Shown piece after piece: positions 43,817-52,603 of a stretch of 64,000 bases of DNA. Each line of letters begins with the position of its first letter. Positions within the stretch are counted from its first letter, which is position 1. Made by a program: the position numbers and the translations under genes. The stretch is taken from positions 62,001 through 126,000 of the forward strand of contig CAXTIU010000012.1 in NCBI GenBank assembly GCA_964244495.1, read 5' to 3'. Origin of the DNA: RH-AL1 sp964244495. GTDB taxonomy: Bacteria; Pseudomonadota; Alphaproteobacteria; Rhizobiales; Beijerinckiaceae. The notes below the pieces were generated by a model. That model did not search any database, was not told the DNA's origin, and saw only the letters and a list, made by a program, of their open reading frames with translations.

Positions 43817-44827
43817 CTACGTCTTGAAGTTCGTCGCGGCTTTAAGGTCGATGATCTGCGACCAGCGCAGGATCGACTGAGCAGGGTAGAATGTATGGTT
43901 GCCGGGCTTGCGGATCGCCATGTTCATCACCCTCTGTATCACGGGCTGGCATTGCGGCATCACGATCAGGCAGTAATAATGCGTGCTCGTGCCCGTGATC
44001 TCCACGGCGAAGGGTGCATCGGAGATCGGGCGGAAGAAGCGCCAGGCCGCTATGTAATGGTACTGCATCGTCTCTTTCGAGAGATCGTTTGGATTCTTCA
44101 CGTCGTCCCAGCCGCCGCCTACGTTATAGGCATCCTGCCACCAATTATTAAAGTTGTTCGCGCCGTCGTTCCTCCCATCCCAAGGTGTGTATTGCGCGTA
44201 AGTCCACGACGCGGAGTTCTCTCCGGCGTTGCTGGTTTCGACGACGGACCAATCGTCGAACGTATCCGTGATGCTGTGCCAGTTCTGGGAGGTCTGACTG
44301 GCTCCCATCGACACTTTGAAGTCTTCGCCGTCGCTCTCGACGCCTTCATTGGTCGTGTAGGACATGACGACCTGATCCGTGACCGTGTGACTCTTGTTCG
44401 GGGTCTGCGGCGCCGACAGCACCCATGATATCGGGTGCCTGGTATCCGCAGGTTGGACCTTGACGTCCGATCTATAGTGAAAGAACCCCTTGGCGAGGTC
44501 GGAGGAGAGCCCGTTTCGGTCACTGCCGCCCGTCAGGACGATGTCGGACAGGATATGTCCATCGTCGCCGCATGGCGAGATGATGTCGCCCCCCACGAAC
44601 GAGACCAGATAAACCTCGTTGCCGTCCGCCGTGTTCGGTTCTCTATAGATGTACAGGTCACCGGTGATCTGGGCCGAGACGTTCTGCGTGTGACCTTGGA
44701 AGAGTTCATTGTTCGACCGCAAGAAATCGACTTGCTGGGCATGAACATGAATGGTCGCGTATTTAACCGTGCGATCACTGGGCAACGTGCCGTCACCGCC
44801 CCCGATACCAGTATTCCCATCAGGCAT
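43817..44827 (-). CDS. Beta-rich protein, possibly leukocidin/hemolysin-like
   Basis: 336 residues from ATG 44827 (a longer start at 44857 exists). No signal peptide. The middle, residues 147-212, alternates polar and non-polar residues around many Ser/Thr/Asn (SHTVTDQVVMSYTTNEG, FKVSMGASQTSQNWHSITDT), like the pore-forming stem of leukocidin-type toxins; it is flanked by a YRSDVKVQPADTRHPISWVLSAP segment and a Trp/Tyr/Asn-rich region (213-265) that could be a membrane-contacting rim. This resemblance is by pattern only. Base use is lower in GC than nearby genes, suggesting transfer. Alternatives: a lectin-like or phage-type structural protein. Confidence 0.6.
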   Translation of the reverse strand: MPDGNTGIGGGDGTLPSDRTVKYATIHVHAQQVDFLRSNNELFQGHTQNVSAQITGDLYIYREPNTADGNEVYLVSFVGGDIISPCGDDGHILSDIVLTGGSDRNGLSSDLAKGFFHYRSDVKVQPADTRHPISWVLSAPQTPNKSHTVTDQVVMSYTTNEGVESDGEDFKVSMGASQTSQNWHSITDTFDDWSVVETSNAGENSASWTYAQYTPWDGRNDGANNFNNWWQDAYNVGGGWDDVKNPNDLSKETMQYHYIAAWRFFRPISDAPFAVEITGTSTHYYCLIVMPQCQPVIQRVMNMAIRKPGNHTFYPAQSILRWSQIIDLKAATNFKT

Positions 44828-45056
44828 CTTCAATCCCCCCACCAACAGCTTGACCATATTTCCGCGCGGTGGGAAGTCAAGGCTCAGCTCTGGGAACGGG
44901 CAACAATATCAGACAATTAGCATGTGCGGACGACCACACGGGAAGCTTGGAGGGCCGGCGCTTTCCGGATGGAGCGGAAGAGTACTGTGACAGTGCTGAG
45001 GTCCACACGCCGCGTCAGCCTCGTCGAGGACGCGGCAAAGGACGGGCCGCGCGTCG

Positions 45057-45527
45057 TTACGGCGGGCCCACGCGGGCGCCCTCGGTCGGACGGCGCTCGA
45101 CGATCGCCACGGTGCAGCGCGACACGCAGACCGCGCGGCCGGCCCCGTCGGCGAGGCGGATGTCCCACACGTGGGTCGTGCGGCCGAGGTGGATCGGCCG
45201 CGCGATCCCCGTGACCGAGCCATCCCTGACCGGGCGCAGGTGGTTGGCGTTGATCTCCAGGCCGACGCAGGCGTGGCGCCGCAGGTCGACGACCGCGGCG
45301 GAGCCGATGGAGGCGAGGCTCTCGGCCAGCACCACCGAGGCGCCGCCGTGCAGCAGGCCGAACGGCTGGCGCGTGCGCGCGTCGACCGGCATGCGGCCCG
45401 CGATCCAGTCCGGACCGGCGCCGGTCAACTCCATGCCGAGGTGCTCGAACAGGCCGGGCTCGCCGAACGCCCCCATCTGCGTCGGCGGCACGGAGAACCA
45501 GATCGGCCTCGTCCCCGCTTCATCCAT
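45057..45527 (-). CDS. PaaI-family hotdog thioesterase
   Basis: 156 residues. The hotdog fold is shown by FGLLHGGASVVLAESLASIGS (the HGG-x motif and catalytic acid) and the strand VGLEINANHLRPVRDGSVTGIARPIHLGRTTHVWDIRLAD. Hydrolyses small or aromatic acyl-CoA thioesters. It is 15 bases downstream of the CurA-like reductase on the same strand, so the two are probably co-transcribed. Confidence 0.9.
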   Translation of the reverse strand: MDEAGTRPIWFSVPPTQMGAFGEPGLFEHLGMELTGAGPDWIAGRMPVDARTRQPFGLLHGGASVVLAESLASIGSAAVVDLRRHACVGLEINANHLRPVRDGSVTGIARPIHLGRTTHVWDIRLADGAGRAVCVSRCTVAIVERRPTEGARVGPP

Positions 45528-45542
45528 GCCCGCGTCCTCCCC

Positions 45543-46565
45543 TCACAGCGTCCCGGCCTCGGGCGCCACCTCGATCAGCATCTTGCCGAAGTTGCCGCCG
45601 GTCAGCAGCGCCTTCAGGTTGGCGACGGCGCTGTCCAGCCCCGGCCGGACGTCCTGCCGCGACTTGATCCGTCCCTCCGCGAGCCAGCCGCCGAGTTCGC
45701 CCGTCATCTCGGCGAAACGCGGGGCATAGTCGAGGACGATGAAGCCTTGGACCGTCAGGCGCCGCATCAGGATCATCGGGAAGGCGGACGGCCCGGCGCT
45801 CGTCTCGTCGTCGTAGCCCGAGACCATCCCGCACAGCGGCATCCGGCCGAACAAGCGCAGGCGGTGCATCACCGCGTCCATGATCGGGCCGCCGACCTGC
45901 TCGAAGTTGATGTCGACGCCGTCCGGCGCCAGCGCGTCGAGCCGGGCGCCGACGTCCTCCGCCTTGTAGTCGATCGCGGCGTCGTAGCCGAAGTCGGCGA
46001 CGATGCTGCGGCACTTCTCCGCGCCGCCGGCGATGCCGATGACGCGACACCCCTTGATCTTGCCGATCTGCCCGACGATCTGGCCGACGCCGCCGGCGGC
46101 GGCCGACACCACCATGGTTTCGCCCGGGCGCGGCCGGCCGATGTCGAGCAGGCCGAAGTAGGCGGTGGGCCCGACGAGGCCGAAGATGCCGAAGGCGACG
46201 GACAACGGCACGCCGGGGATCGGCTTCAGCGGCGACAAGGTGCTCCCGTCGCTGACGATGTGGTCGGCCCATTCGCCCAGGCCGATCATGATCCAGCCCT
46301 CGTCCACGCCCGGCTTGCGGCTGGCGATGACGCGCCCGGCCACGATCCCGCGCATCGGTGCGCCCAGCGCGACGGGCGGCATGTATTGCGGCCGGTCGCT
46401 CATCCAGATGCGGTTGGTGGGGTCGAGCGAAAGGTAGAGCACCTGCAACAGGATCTGCCCGTCCCGCACAGCCGGCAACGGCTCGCGGGCGAAGGCGAGG
46501 TCGCCGTCGGCGATGCTGCCGGTCGGGCGTCTGGTCAGGCGCCACACGCCGCGCTCAGCGATCAT
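45543..46565 (-). CDS. NADP-dependent oxidoreductase, CurA/leukotriene B4 dehydrogenase-like
   Basis: 340 residues from ATG 46565, with AAAGGAGG at good spacing; the frame stays open far upstream but without a start. MDR family: YLSLDPTNRIWMSD, the NADPH site VVSAAAGGVGQIVGQIGKIKGC, and EQVGGPIMDAVMHRLRLFGR, typical of the YncB/CurA group that reduces alpha,beta-unsaturated ketones and aldehydes. It is divergent from the acyl-CoA dehydrogenase gene. Confidence 0.92.
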   Translation of the reverse strand: MIAERGVWRLTRRPTGSIADGDLAFAREPLPAVRDGQILLQVLYLSLDPTNRIWMSDRPQYMPPVALGAPMRGIVAGRVIASRKPGVDEGWIMIGLGEWADHIVSDGSTLSPLKPIPGVPLSVAFGIFGLVGPTAYFGLLDIGRPRPGETMVVSAAAGGVGQIVGQIGKIKGCRVIGIAGGAEKCRSIVADFGYDAAIDYKAEDVGARLDALAPDGVDINFEQVGGPIMDAVMHRLRLFGRMPLCGMVSGYDDETSAGPSAFPMILMRRLTVQGFIVLDYAPRFAEMTGELGGWLAEGRIKSRQDVRPGLDSAVANLKALLTGGNFGKMLIEVAPEAGTL

Positions 46566-46685
46566 CGCATCCTCCTTTAGGGTGAACGTCGGGGGCGGGA
46601 TCGTCGAGTGGCGTGACCCGCCTCGCCTTCCCCGCGTGCGGCATGGTAGTCGCAGAGGCCGGAACAAGTCCAAGAGGAGCGCGCG

Positions 46686-47870
46686 ATGACGTCGGGAGCC
46701 CACGCCCAAACATTCGACTGGACCGACCCGCTCGACCTCGCGGCGCGCCTCAGCGACGAGGAGCGGATGATCGCCGAGGTCGCTCGCTCGTACGCGCGCG
46801 AGAAGCTTCTGCCCCGCGCCGTGTCCGCCTTCGCGCAGGAGCGCTTCGACCGCGAGATCATGAGCGAGATGGGCGAACTCGGCCTGCTCGGGGTGACGTT
46901 GCCGGAGGAGTATGGCGGCGCCGGCGCCAGCCACGTCGCCTACGGCCTGGTCGCGCGCGAGGTCGAGGCGATCGATTCCGGCTACCGGTCCGCGATGAGC
47001 GTGCAATCCTCGCTCGCCATGTACCCGATCTTCGCCTTCGGCAGCGAGGCGCAGCGTCGGCGCTTCCTTCCGGGGATGGCGCGGGGTGAGTTGATCGGCT
47101 GCTTCGGCCTGACGGAGGCGGAGGGCGGCTCGGATCCGGCCTCCATGCGAACCAAGGCGGTGAAGGTCGACGGCGGCTACGTGCTGAACGGCGCCAAGTA
47201 CTGGATCAGCAACTCGCCGATCTGCGACCTCGCGATCGTCTGGGCGAAGCTCGATGGCGACATCACCGGCTTCATCGTGGAGCGGGCGTTCAAGGGCTTC
47301 ACCACGCAGGTCATCGGCGACAAGCTGAGCCTGCGGGCGTCCACGACAGGCGACATCGGCCTCGCCGACGTGTTCGTGCCGGAGGACAACCGCCTGCCCG
47401 GCGCGCGCGGCCTGCGCGGGCCGTTCTCCTGCCTCAACAAGGCGCGTTTCGGAATCGCCTGGGGCACGCTGGGGGCGGCCGAGTTCTGCCTGCGCGCCAC
47501 GCGGGACTACGTGATGGACCGCAGCCTGTTCGGCCGCCCGCTCGGCGGCCGCCAACTGGTGCAGAAGAAGCTCGCCGACATGATGACGGACATCGCGCTC
47601 GGCCTGGAAGGCGCGCTGGCGCTCGGCCGCATGCTGGACGCCGGCGCCTTCGTGCCGGAGGCGATCTCCATGATGAAGCGCAAGAACTGCCTGGTGGCGC
47701 TCGCCGTCGCCCGCGAGGCGCGCGACATGCACGGCGGCGCCGGCATCACCGGGGAGGTCCACGTCATGCGCCACGTGATGAACCTGGAAACGGTGAACAC
47801 CTACGAGGGCGCCTCCGACGTGCACGCGCTGATCCTCGGGCGCGCGATCACGGGACTGTCGGCGTTCTGA
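46686..47870 (+). CDS. gcdH: Glutaryl-CoA dehydrogenase-like acyl-CoA dehydrogenase
   Basis: 394 residues. FDWTDPLDLAARLSDEERMI at the N-terminus, IDSGYRSAMSVQSSL, CFGLTEAEGGSDPASM and the catalytic base in NTYEGASDVH are those of GcdH, which oxidises and decarboxylates glutaryl-CoA to crotonyl-CoA in lysine/tryptophan breakdown using FAD. Start at ATG 46686 with AAGAGGAGCGCGCG upstream (the Shine-Dalgarno is AGAGGAGC). Confidence 0.93.
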   Translation: MTSGAHAQTFDWTDPLDLAARLSDEERMIAEVARSYAREKLLPRAVSAFAQERFDREIMSEMGELGLLGVTLPEEYGGAGASHVAYGLVAREVEAIDSGYRSAMSVQSSLAMYPIFAFGSEAQRRRFLPGMARGELIGCFGLTEAEGGSDPASMRTKAVKVDGGYVLNGAKYWISNSPICDLAIVWAKLDGDITGFIVERAFKGFTTQVIGDKLSLRASTTGDIGLADVFVPEDNRLPGARGLRGPFSCLNKARFGIAWGTLGAAEFCLRATRDYVMDRSLFGRPLGGRQLVQKKLADMMTDIALGLEGALALGRMLDAGAFVPEAISMMKRKNCLVALAVAREARDMHGGAGITGEVHVMRHVMNLETVNTYEGASDVHALILGRAITGLSAF

Positions 47871-48050
47871 CCGTCGGGAAGGGCGCTGCCGCGTCGAACG
47901 TGGCGGCACCGGCCAGCCGGCGTGCTGCCTTTCAGCAACTTGCCCCTTCCATCGTGTAAACGGACCGTGCCGTTAGTATTAATATCGGTCTTGCCTGCAT
48001 GCATCCACCGATATGATAGTAATCCTCATTGATGAAGGGAAAATTTCATC

Positions 48051-48914
48051 ATGAGCACGTTCGATAAGATCACCGGGAACCTTGCCGACGGTGTGCACTT
48101 CGGCCCGCGCTTCCCCCTGCGTCATGTTTCGCGGGTGCTCGGTCGCAAGCATCATCGCGTGACCCTGGGAAACGCCGGACAGGCGATGATCCGACCGCGC
48201 GCGTCGGATGCCCAAACCTTCATCGACATCTTCCGGCGAGGCGCCTACGACATCTCGCGGCTCCAGCAATACGGCGACGTCCTCGCCGCCTACGACGCTC
48301 TCGTCCGGGCGGGCCGATCGCCCGTCATCGTCGATGCCGGCGCGAACGTCGGAGCGGCATCGATCTGGTTCGGTGAAACGTTTCCGGAAGCGCGGATCTA
48401 CGCGGTCGAGCCGGACGAGGGCAACGCCGAGGTGCTCCGGATGAACGTCCGCCAGCGCGGCAACATCGAAGTGGTCGAGGCGGCAATCGACTCGCGGCTG
48501 GGCCGCGTCTCGCTGCAGGCCGACGATTGTCACGCCTGGGCCGTCCAGGTCGAACGCGACGCCGGCGGCTCGATCGCGACGACGACCATTCCCAAGATCA
48601 TGGAGGCCCACGACGCCGGCGACCTCTTCCTGGTCAAGGTCGATATCGAAGGGTTCGAGGCGCAGCTCTTCGAGGACAACCTCGCGTGGCTGGACGACGT
48701 GAGGGTGGTGATGATCGAGCCGCACGATTGGTTGCTTCCGGGTGCCGGCACCAGCCGGAACTTCCAAAGGGCGATGCTGGAGCGGCGCTTCGAGATGGTC
48801 ATCTCCGGCGAAAACCTCGTCTATATCCGCGTCCAGAGTCGGCCGCGCGCGCGACCCGCGATGCCGGGAGATCACGATGCCTCGTCGATCCCGGTGGCGC
48901 TGACGGCCCGCTAA
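48051..48914 (+). CDS. FkbM family methyltransferase
   Basis: 287 residues. SAM-binding VDAGANVGAASIWFGETFP (motif I) and YAVEPDEGNAEVLRMN, with DLFLVKVDIEGFEAQLFED later, all typical of FkbM O-methyltransferases. Such enzymes methylate sugars, lipids or secondary metabolites. GAAGGGAAA precedes the ATG. The 180 bases upstream are AT-richer than average. Its last four bases overlap the end of the convergent hydrolase gene. No glycan or biosynthetic cluster surrounds it, so its target is unknown. Confidence 0.9.
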   Translation: MSTFDKITGNLADGVHFGPRFPLRHVSRVLGRKHHRVTLGNAGQAMIRPRASDAQTFIDIFRRGAYDISRLQQYGDVLAAYDALVRAGRSPVIVDAGANVGAASIWFGETFPEARIYAVEPDEGNAEVLRMNVRQRGNIEVVEAAIDSRLGRVSLQADDCHAWAVQVERDAGGSIATTTIPKIMEAHDAGDLFLVKVDIEGFEAQLFEDNLAWLDDVRVVMIEPHDWLLPGAGTSRNFQRAMLERRFEMVISGENLVYIRVQSRPRARPAMPGDHDASSIPVALTAR

Positions 48915-49837
48915 CGCGAGGCCAGATGGACGAGGCCCTTGCCGTGAAGCCATTCTGCCAGCGCGGCGTTGACCGGACCGGGCGCCTCCTGCTGCACCCA
49001 GTGCGAGACGCCGGGGAAACGCTTGAGGGTGAAGTCGGCGACGAGCGGCCCGTAGCCCTCGGTGAGTTCGAGGCCGAGGGCTACATCCTCCTCGCCCCAG
49101 ATCATCAGGGTCGGCACGGCGACCACCGACACGGTTTCGTGCCGCAGCATCGAGCGGCCATTGGCACGGTAGTAGTTCAACATGGCCGTCATCGCGCCGG
49201 GCTTCGACGCCGCCGCCCTGTAGCCGTCGAGCACCGCCGGCGGAAACGCGCCCTTGTCGATGGCGGTGTCGCGGAGCATACGCCCGACCACCGCCGCGCC
49301 GCGCGCCGTCAGCACCGCTTCGGGCAGGTGCGGCAGCTGGAAGAACGCCGCGTACCACGAGCGGCGTCGCTGCGGCCACGAGTGGCGCAGGGCGTGGCGG
49401 AAGACGCTCGGGTGCGGCACGTTCATGACCACCAGGCCTTCGAGCGGCCGAGCGCGAGCGATCGCGAAGGCCCAGGCGACCATGGCACCCCAGTCGTGCC
49501 CGACGAGCAGGCGGCGTGTCGCCCCGCAGGCGTCGAACAGGGCGGCCACGTCGGCGACGAGGTGCTCGATCCGGTAGGCGTCCCGCTCGCGCGGGCGGTC
49601 GCTGTCACCGTAGCCGCGCATGTCCGGCGCGATCACGTGCCAGCCGAGGTTCGCCAGCGGATGGAGTTGGTGGCGCCACGAGGACCGGTTCTCCGGAAAA
49701 CCGTGCAGCAGGATCGCGACCGCCTCGCCCTCCCCCGCCTCGTCGACGGCGAACGTCAGGCCATTGGCGTTCATGACGCGGTTCACGGTCGGCGCATCCG
49801 GAACACCGGCGTCATCGTCGATCCCGCTATCGCGCAT
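48911..49837 (-). CDS. Epoxide hydrolase-like alpha/beta hydrolase
   Basis: Frame open from 49918; likely starts are ATG 49837 (308 residues) or ATG 49774. HGFPENRSSW gives the oxyanion-hole HGxP motif, and GHDWGA carries the nucleophilic aspartate of epoxide hydrolases and dehalogenases. The acid is in WGEEDVAL and the histidine in GVSHWVQQE. Resembles soluble epoxide hydrolase/haloacid-type enzymes; the physiological substrate is unknown. Confidence 0.88.
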   Translation of the reverse strand: MRDSGIDDDAGVPDAPTVNRVMNANGLTFAVDEAGEGEAVAILLHGFPENRSSWRHQLHPLANLGWHVIAPDMRGYGDSDRPRERDAYRIEHLVADVAALFDACGATRRLLVGHDWGAMVAWAFAIARARPLEGLVVMNVPHPSVFRHALRHSWPQRRRSWYAAFFQLPHLPEAVLTARGAAVVGRMLRDTAIDKGAFPPAVLDGYRAAASKPGAMTAMLNYYRANGRSMLRHETVSVVAVPTLMIWGEEDVALGLELTEGYGPLVADFTLKRFPGVSHWVQQEAPGPVNAALAEWLHGKGLVHLASR

Positions 49838-50000
49838 CGTCGCGACATAATCCACCCGCCCGGCGGTTCGCTCGGCTGGCGATCCCGGCCAGCGACCAAA
49901 TGCCTGCATCCTATCCACGGCACACGGCGTTCACGCTCGTGTGCGTCCCCCGCATATCTTCGCGTGCTCTCGGCAGCGTGCGTTTTCAAAGGATGGTCCG

Positions 50001-50195
50001 TTGGTCGAAACTCCCTCGAATTCCATGGCCACCGAGATGGCGAGCCAAGCCATGACGCTCGATCTCAACTCGGATCGCGCGGAGCAGATCGCCAGCCGAG
50101 GCTTGAAGGATCCGGGAGCTTTGCAGCCGGGCGACGTCAAGGACCTTTGCGCCGCCGTCATGGCTTTCATCGAAAGTACCCGGAAGAAGGGGTGA
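50001..50195 (+). CDS. Small conserved-looking protein
   Basis: 64 residues from TTG 50001, with AAAGGATGG upstream; ATG 50025 would give 56. The C-terminal part (AEQIASRGLKDPGALQPGDVKDLCAAVMAFIEST) has the periodicity of a compact helical domain rather than random read-through. No function can be assigned. Convergent with the MFS gene that follows. Confidence 0.55.
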   Translation: MVETPSNSMATEMASQAMTLDLNSDRAEQIASRGLKDPGALQPGDVKDLCAAVMAFIESTRKKG

Positions 50196-50218
50196 GGCCC
50201 GTCGCCGAACGCGCGGCC

Positions 50219-51418
50219 TCACGGGACGCCGACCTCCTCTTCCATCGATCTCATCCAGAATGAGGGGATGAGCCGGCCGCACGTCCAGGCGGCGGTACCG
50301 ACGATGGCGACGATCCCCAATGCCAGGAACGATGCCGAGAATCCGAGCCATTGGGCGATCTCCCCCGCGACCAGCGGGCTCAACGCCGCACCGGCGCCAA
50401 AGGCCGTCATCACCGCGCCCAACCCGGCGCTGGCCCTCCCGGATCCGGCCATGACCTCGGCGACGAGCGCCGGGATCGCCACGCCGGCCAGTCCCATGGA
50501 CAATCCTTCCAGCACTTCGACACTGATAATCACGGGCCAGGACACGGCGTAATAGGCGAGAAGGCAGCGCAGGATGACGACGATCATCGCCAGGGTCATC
50601 ACCCAGGCATGGTTGCGCCAGCGCGCAAGGGGTGCGGCGAGCAACGCGGCGCCAACCATCGTCCCTTGCGCCACCACCGTCATCACACCGGTCACGACGC
50701 TCGGATTGCCTCCCGCCGCCGTCTTGGCCTGGGCGAGGAAGGGCAGCATCGCCCCATTCGCGGTCTGGAACAACATGACGGTCAGGGCCAGCAGCACGAG
50801 GCCGGGGGTTTGAAGGAGGGCCGGCAGCGTCGAGCGCTCGTCGGCCTGGCCGCTCCGCGCCTGCGTGTGATCAATGGCTTGGGGCTTGATCTGGCCGATG
50901 ACGGCGCTTGACATGACCGCCGTGACGACGATGGCGAGCGCGACGAAGCCGAGCCCGAAGAAGTATCCGAGGACGGCGGCGAGCAACGCGTTCACCCCGT
51001 TTCCCGCGTGATTGTAGGCCTCGTTGCGCGACACGCGGGCGCTGTAATGCTCGGCACCCACGATCCCGAGGGTGATGGCGGCAATCAGGGGCGCGATGCT
51101 GGTATCGGCGACGCCGATCAGGACCTGCGCCGCTCCGATGATCCAGAGACTGCGCGTCGCCACAATCATCACCGCGCCGACCGCGATGCCGACGACGGCA
51201 AGGACGAGGGCGAACCGTTTGCCGGTCGAGCGATCGACCAGCGCGCCGATCGGCGTCGTCGCGAGAAGCCCGGCGATGCCGGCGAGCGACATGGCCAGGC
51301 CGGTCGCCGCCGGGTTGAACCCCTTGCCCTGGAGATAAACGCCTAGGAAGGGGCCGAAACCCTCGCGTGACCCCGCGAGGGCGAAGTTCACGGCACTGAG
51401 AGCGGTCCCAACCTGCAT
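50219..51418 (-). CDS. MFS transporter
   Basis: 399 residues with twelve predicted helices. The N-terminal GFGPFLGVYLQGKGFNPAATGLAMSLAGIAGLLATTPIGALVDRSTGKR contains the loop 2-3 motif (GALVDRSTGKR). A central cytosolic loop is near residues 190-210 (KPQAIDHTQARSGQADE). Substrate unknown; the closest pattern is the AraJ/YfcJ-like group of small efflux carriers. Confidence 0.9.
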   Translation of the reverse strand: MQVGTALSAVNFALAGSREGFGPFLGVYLQGKGFNPAATGLAMSLAGIAGLLATTPIGALVDRSTGKRFALVLAVVGIAVGAVMIVATRSLWIIGAAQVLIGVADTSIAPLIAAITLGIVGAEHYSARVSRNEAYNHAGNGVNALLAAVLGYFFGLGFVALAIVVTAVMSSAVIGQIKPQAIDHTQARSGQADERSTLPALLQTPGLVLLALTVMLFQTANGAMLPFLAQAKTAAGGNPSVVTGVMTVVAQGTMVGAALLAAPLARWRNHAWVMTLAMIVVILRCLLAYYAVSWPVIISVEVLEGLSMGLAGVAIPALVAEVMAGSGRASAGLGAVMTAFGAGAALSPLVAGEIAQWLGFSASFLALGIVAIVGTAAWTCGRLIPSFWMRSMEEEVGVP

Positions 51419-51784
51419 CGTGTTTTCCTAGTCGGCCGCGAGCCGGTTCCCGGACCTGGGGTCCAGCCGAACGCACCATGAAGACGAGAGCGAGGTGAGC
51501 GCGTCGTCCAAGCGTTTGCGCCGCCGAGCCGCCATAACCTGAGGGCTCAGCGATCGACCCGAGGAGCGAGCGACTTGTGGATCGGTTCGCGGGTAACGCG
51601 ATCAGCCGCGGAGCGTTGCGGACGAGAGATGAGACCTGAAGCCGCTACGGCCTTGTGCCCGTCGGGTGAGCGCGTCGCTTGCCCGGTGGCGGCGCCGGCC
51701 GGCGCGACGCTCGGTCGGATTGCCGACAAGGTCGGGTCGCGATAGGGGATATGCCGGGCGGGCACCGAAGGACCAGGCAGGGCG
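51419..51784. other. Gene-free divergent intergenic region
   Basis: Between the MFS gene (minus) and the ICMT-like gene (plus). Nothing recognisable beyond a 13-base sequence (GGTGAGCGCGTCG) that occurs near both ends, probably chance in DNA of this composition. Confidence 0.4.
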
Positions 51785-52603
51785 ATGCAGCGATCCGCGC
51801 AGAAGTCCCAGGCCGGTGGGGGCATGCCTCGGCCGGCACCATCGCAGCCAAGCTACGCTCCGCTATATGCCACTGTCTGCGGCCTGCTCTGCCACGTGCT
51901 GTTCGTCGCCGGCGTCGGCACGATGATCGGCGAGATGGCCTTCGGGATGAGCCGGTCGCTGGGACGATTGCCGCGCCCATGGAGCTGGATGGCGGATGCG
52001 GTCCTGCTGATGCAGTTCCCGCTGGCGCACTCGTACCTGCTCTCGCGTCACGGGCGCGCGCTGATGGGCCGTATGGCGCCGGGCCGGCTCGGCGGCCGTC
52101 TGTCGACCACCACCTACGTCATCATCGCGTCCCTGCAGACGGGGGCGCTGTTCCTGTTCTGGACACCCACTGGCACGCTCTGGTGGCACGCCCACGGGAC
52201 CGTGCTCGTCCTCGTCTGCGCGCTTTACACGGCATCCTGGCTGCTGCTGCTGAAGTCCATCGTCGATGCCGGGTTCGCGATGCAAGTCGGGCTGCTCGGC
52301 TGGTGGGCGGTGGCGCGCGACAAGGCGCCGGTCTACCCGCCCATGCCGAGGACCGGCCTGTTCCGGCTCTGCCGCCAGCCGATCTACGTTTCCTTCGCGC
52401 TCACGACGTGGACGGTGCCGACCTGGACGCCGGACCAGCTCGTCGTCGCGCTCGTACTCTCGGCCTACTGCTTGCTGGGGCCGCTTTTCAAGGAGGCTCG
52501 CTTCGCGAAGCTGTTCGGCGGCGAGTTCGCGGCGTACCGGCGCAGCGTTCCCTACTGGCTGCCGTGGCCGCGCCCGGCGCACAAGGATGCCCCCTCGCCC
52601 TGA
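51785..52603 (+). CDS. ICMT/NnrU-like membrane methyltransferase family protein
   Basis: 272 residues from ATG 51785 (ATG 51824 is an alternative). Five to six membrane helices. The C-terminal LFRLCRQPIYVSFALTTWT and EARFAKLFGGEFAAYRRSVPYWLP match isoprenylcysteine carboxyl methyltransferase-like proteins (RHPxY region modified to RQPIY). It may methylate a hydrophobic substrate. Its last 52 bases overlap the end of the convergent MFS exporter gene. Confidence 0.78.
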   Translation: MQRSAQKSQAGGGMPRPAPSQPSYAPLYATVCGLLCHVLFVAGVGTMIGEMAFGMSRSLGRLPRPWSWMADAVLLMQFPLAHSYLLSRHGRALMGRMAPGRLGGRLSTTTYVIIASLQTGALFLFWTPTGTLWWHAHGTVLVLVCALYTASWLLLLKSIVDAGFAMQVGLLGWWAVARDKAPVYPPMPRTGLFRLCRQPIYVSFALTTWTVPTWTPDQLVVALVLSAYCLLGPLFKEARFAKLFGGEFAAYRRSVPYWLPWPRPAHKDAPSP

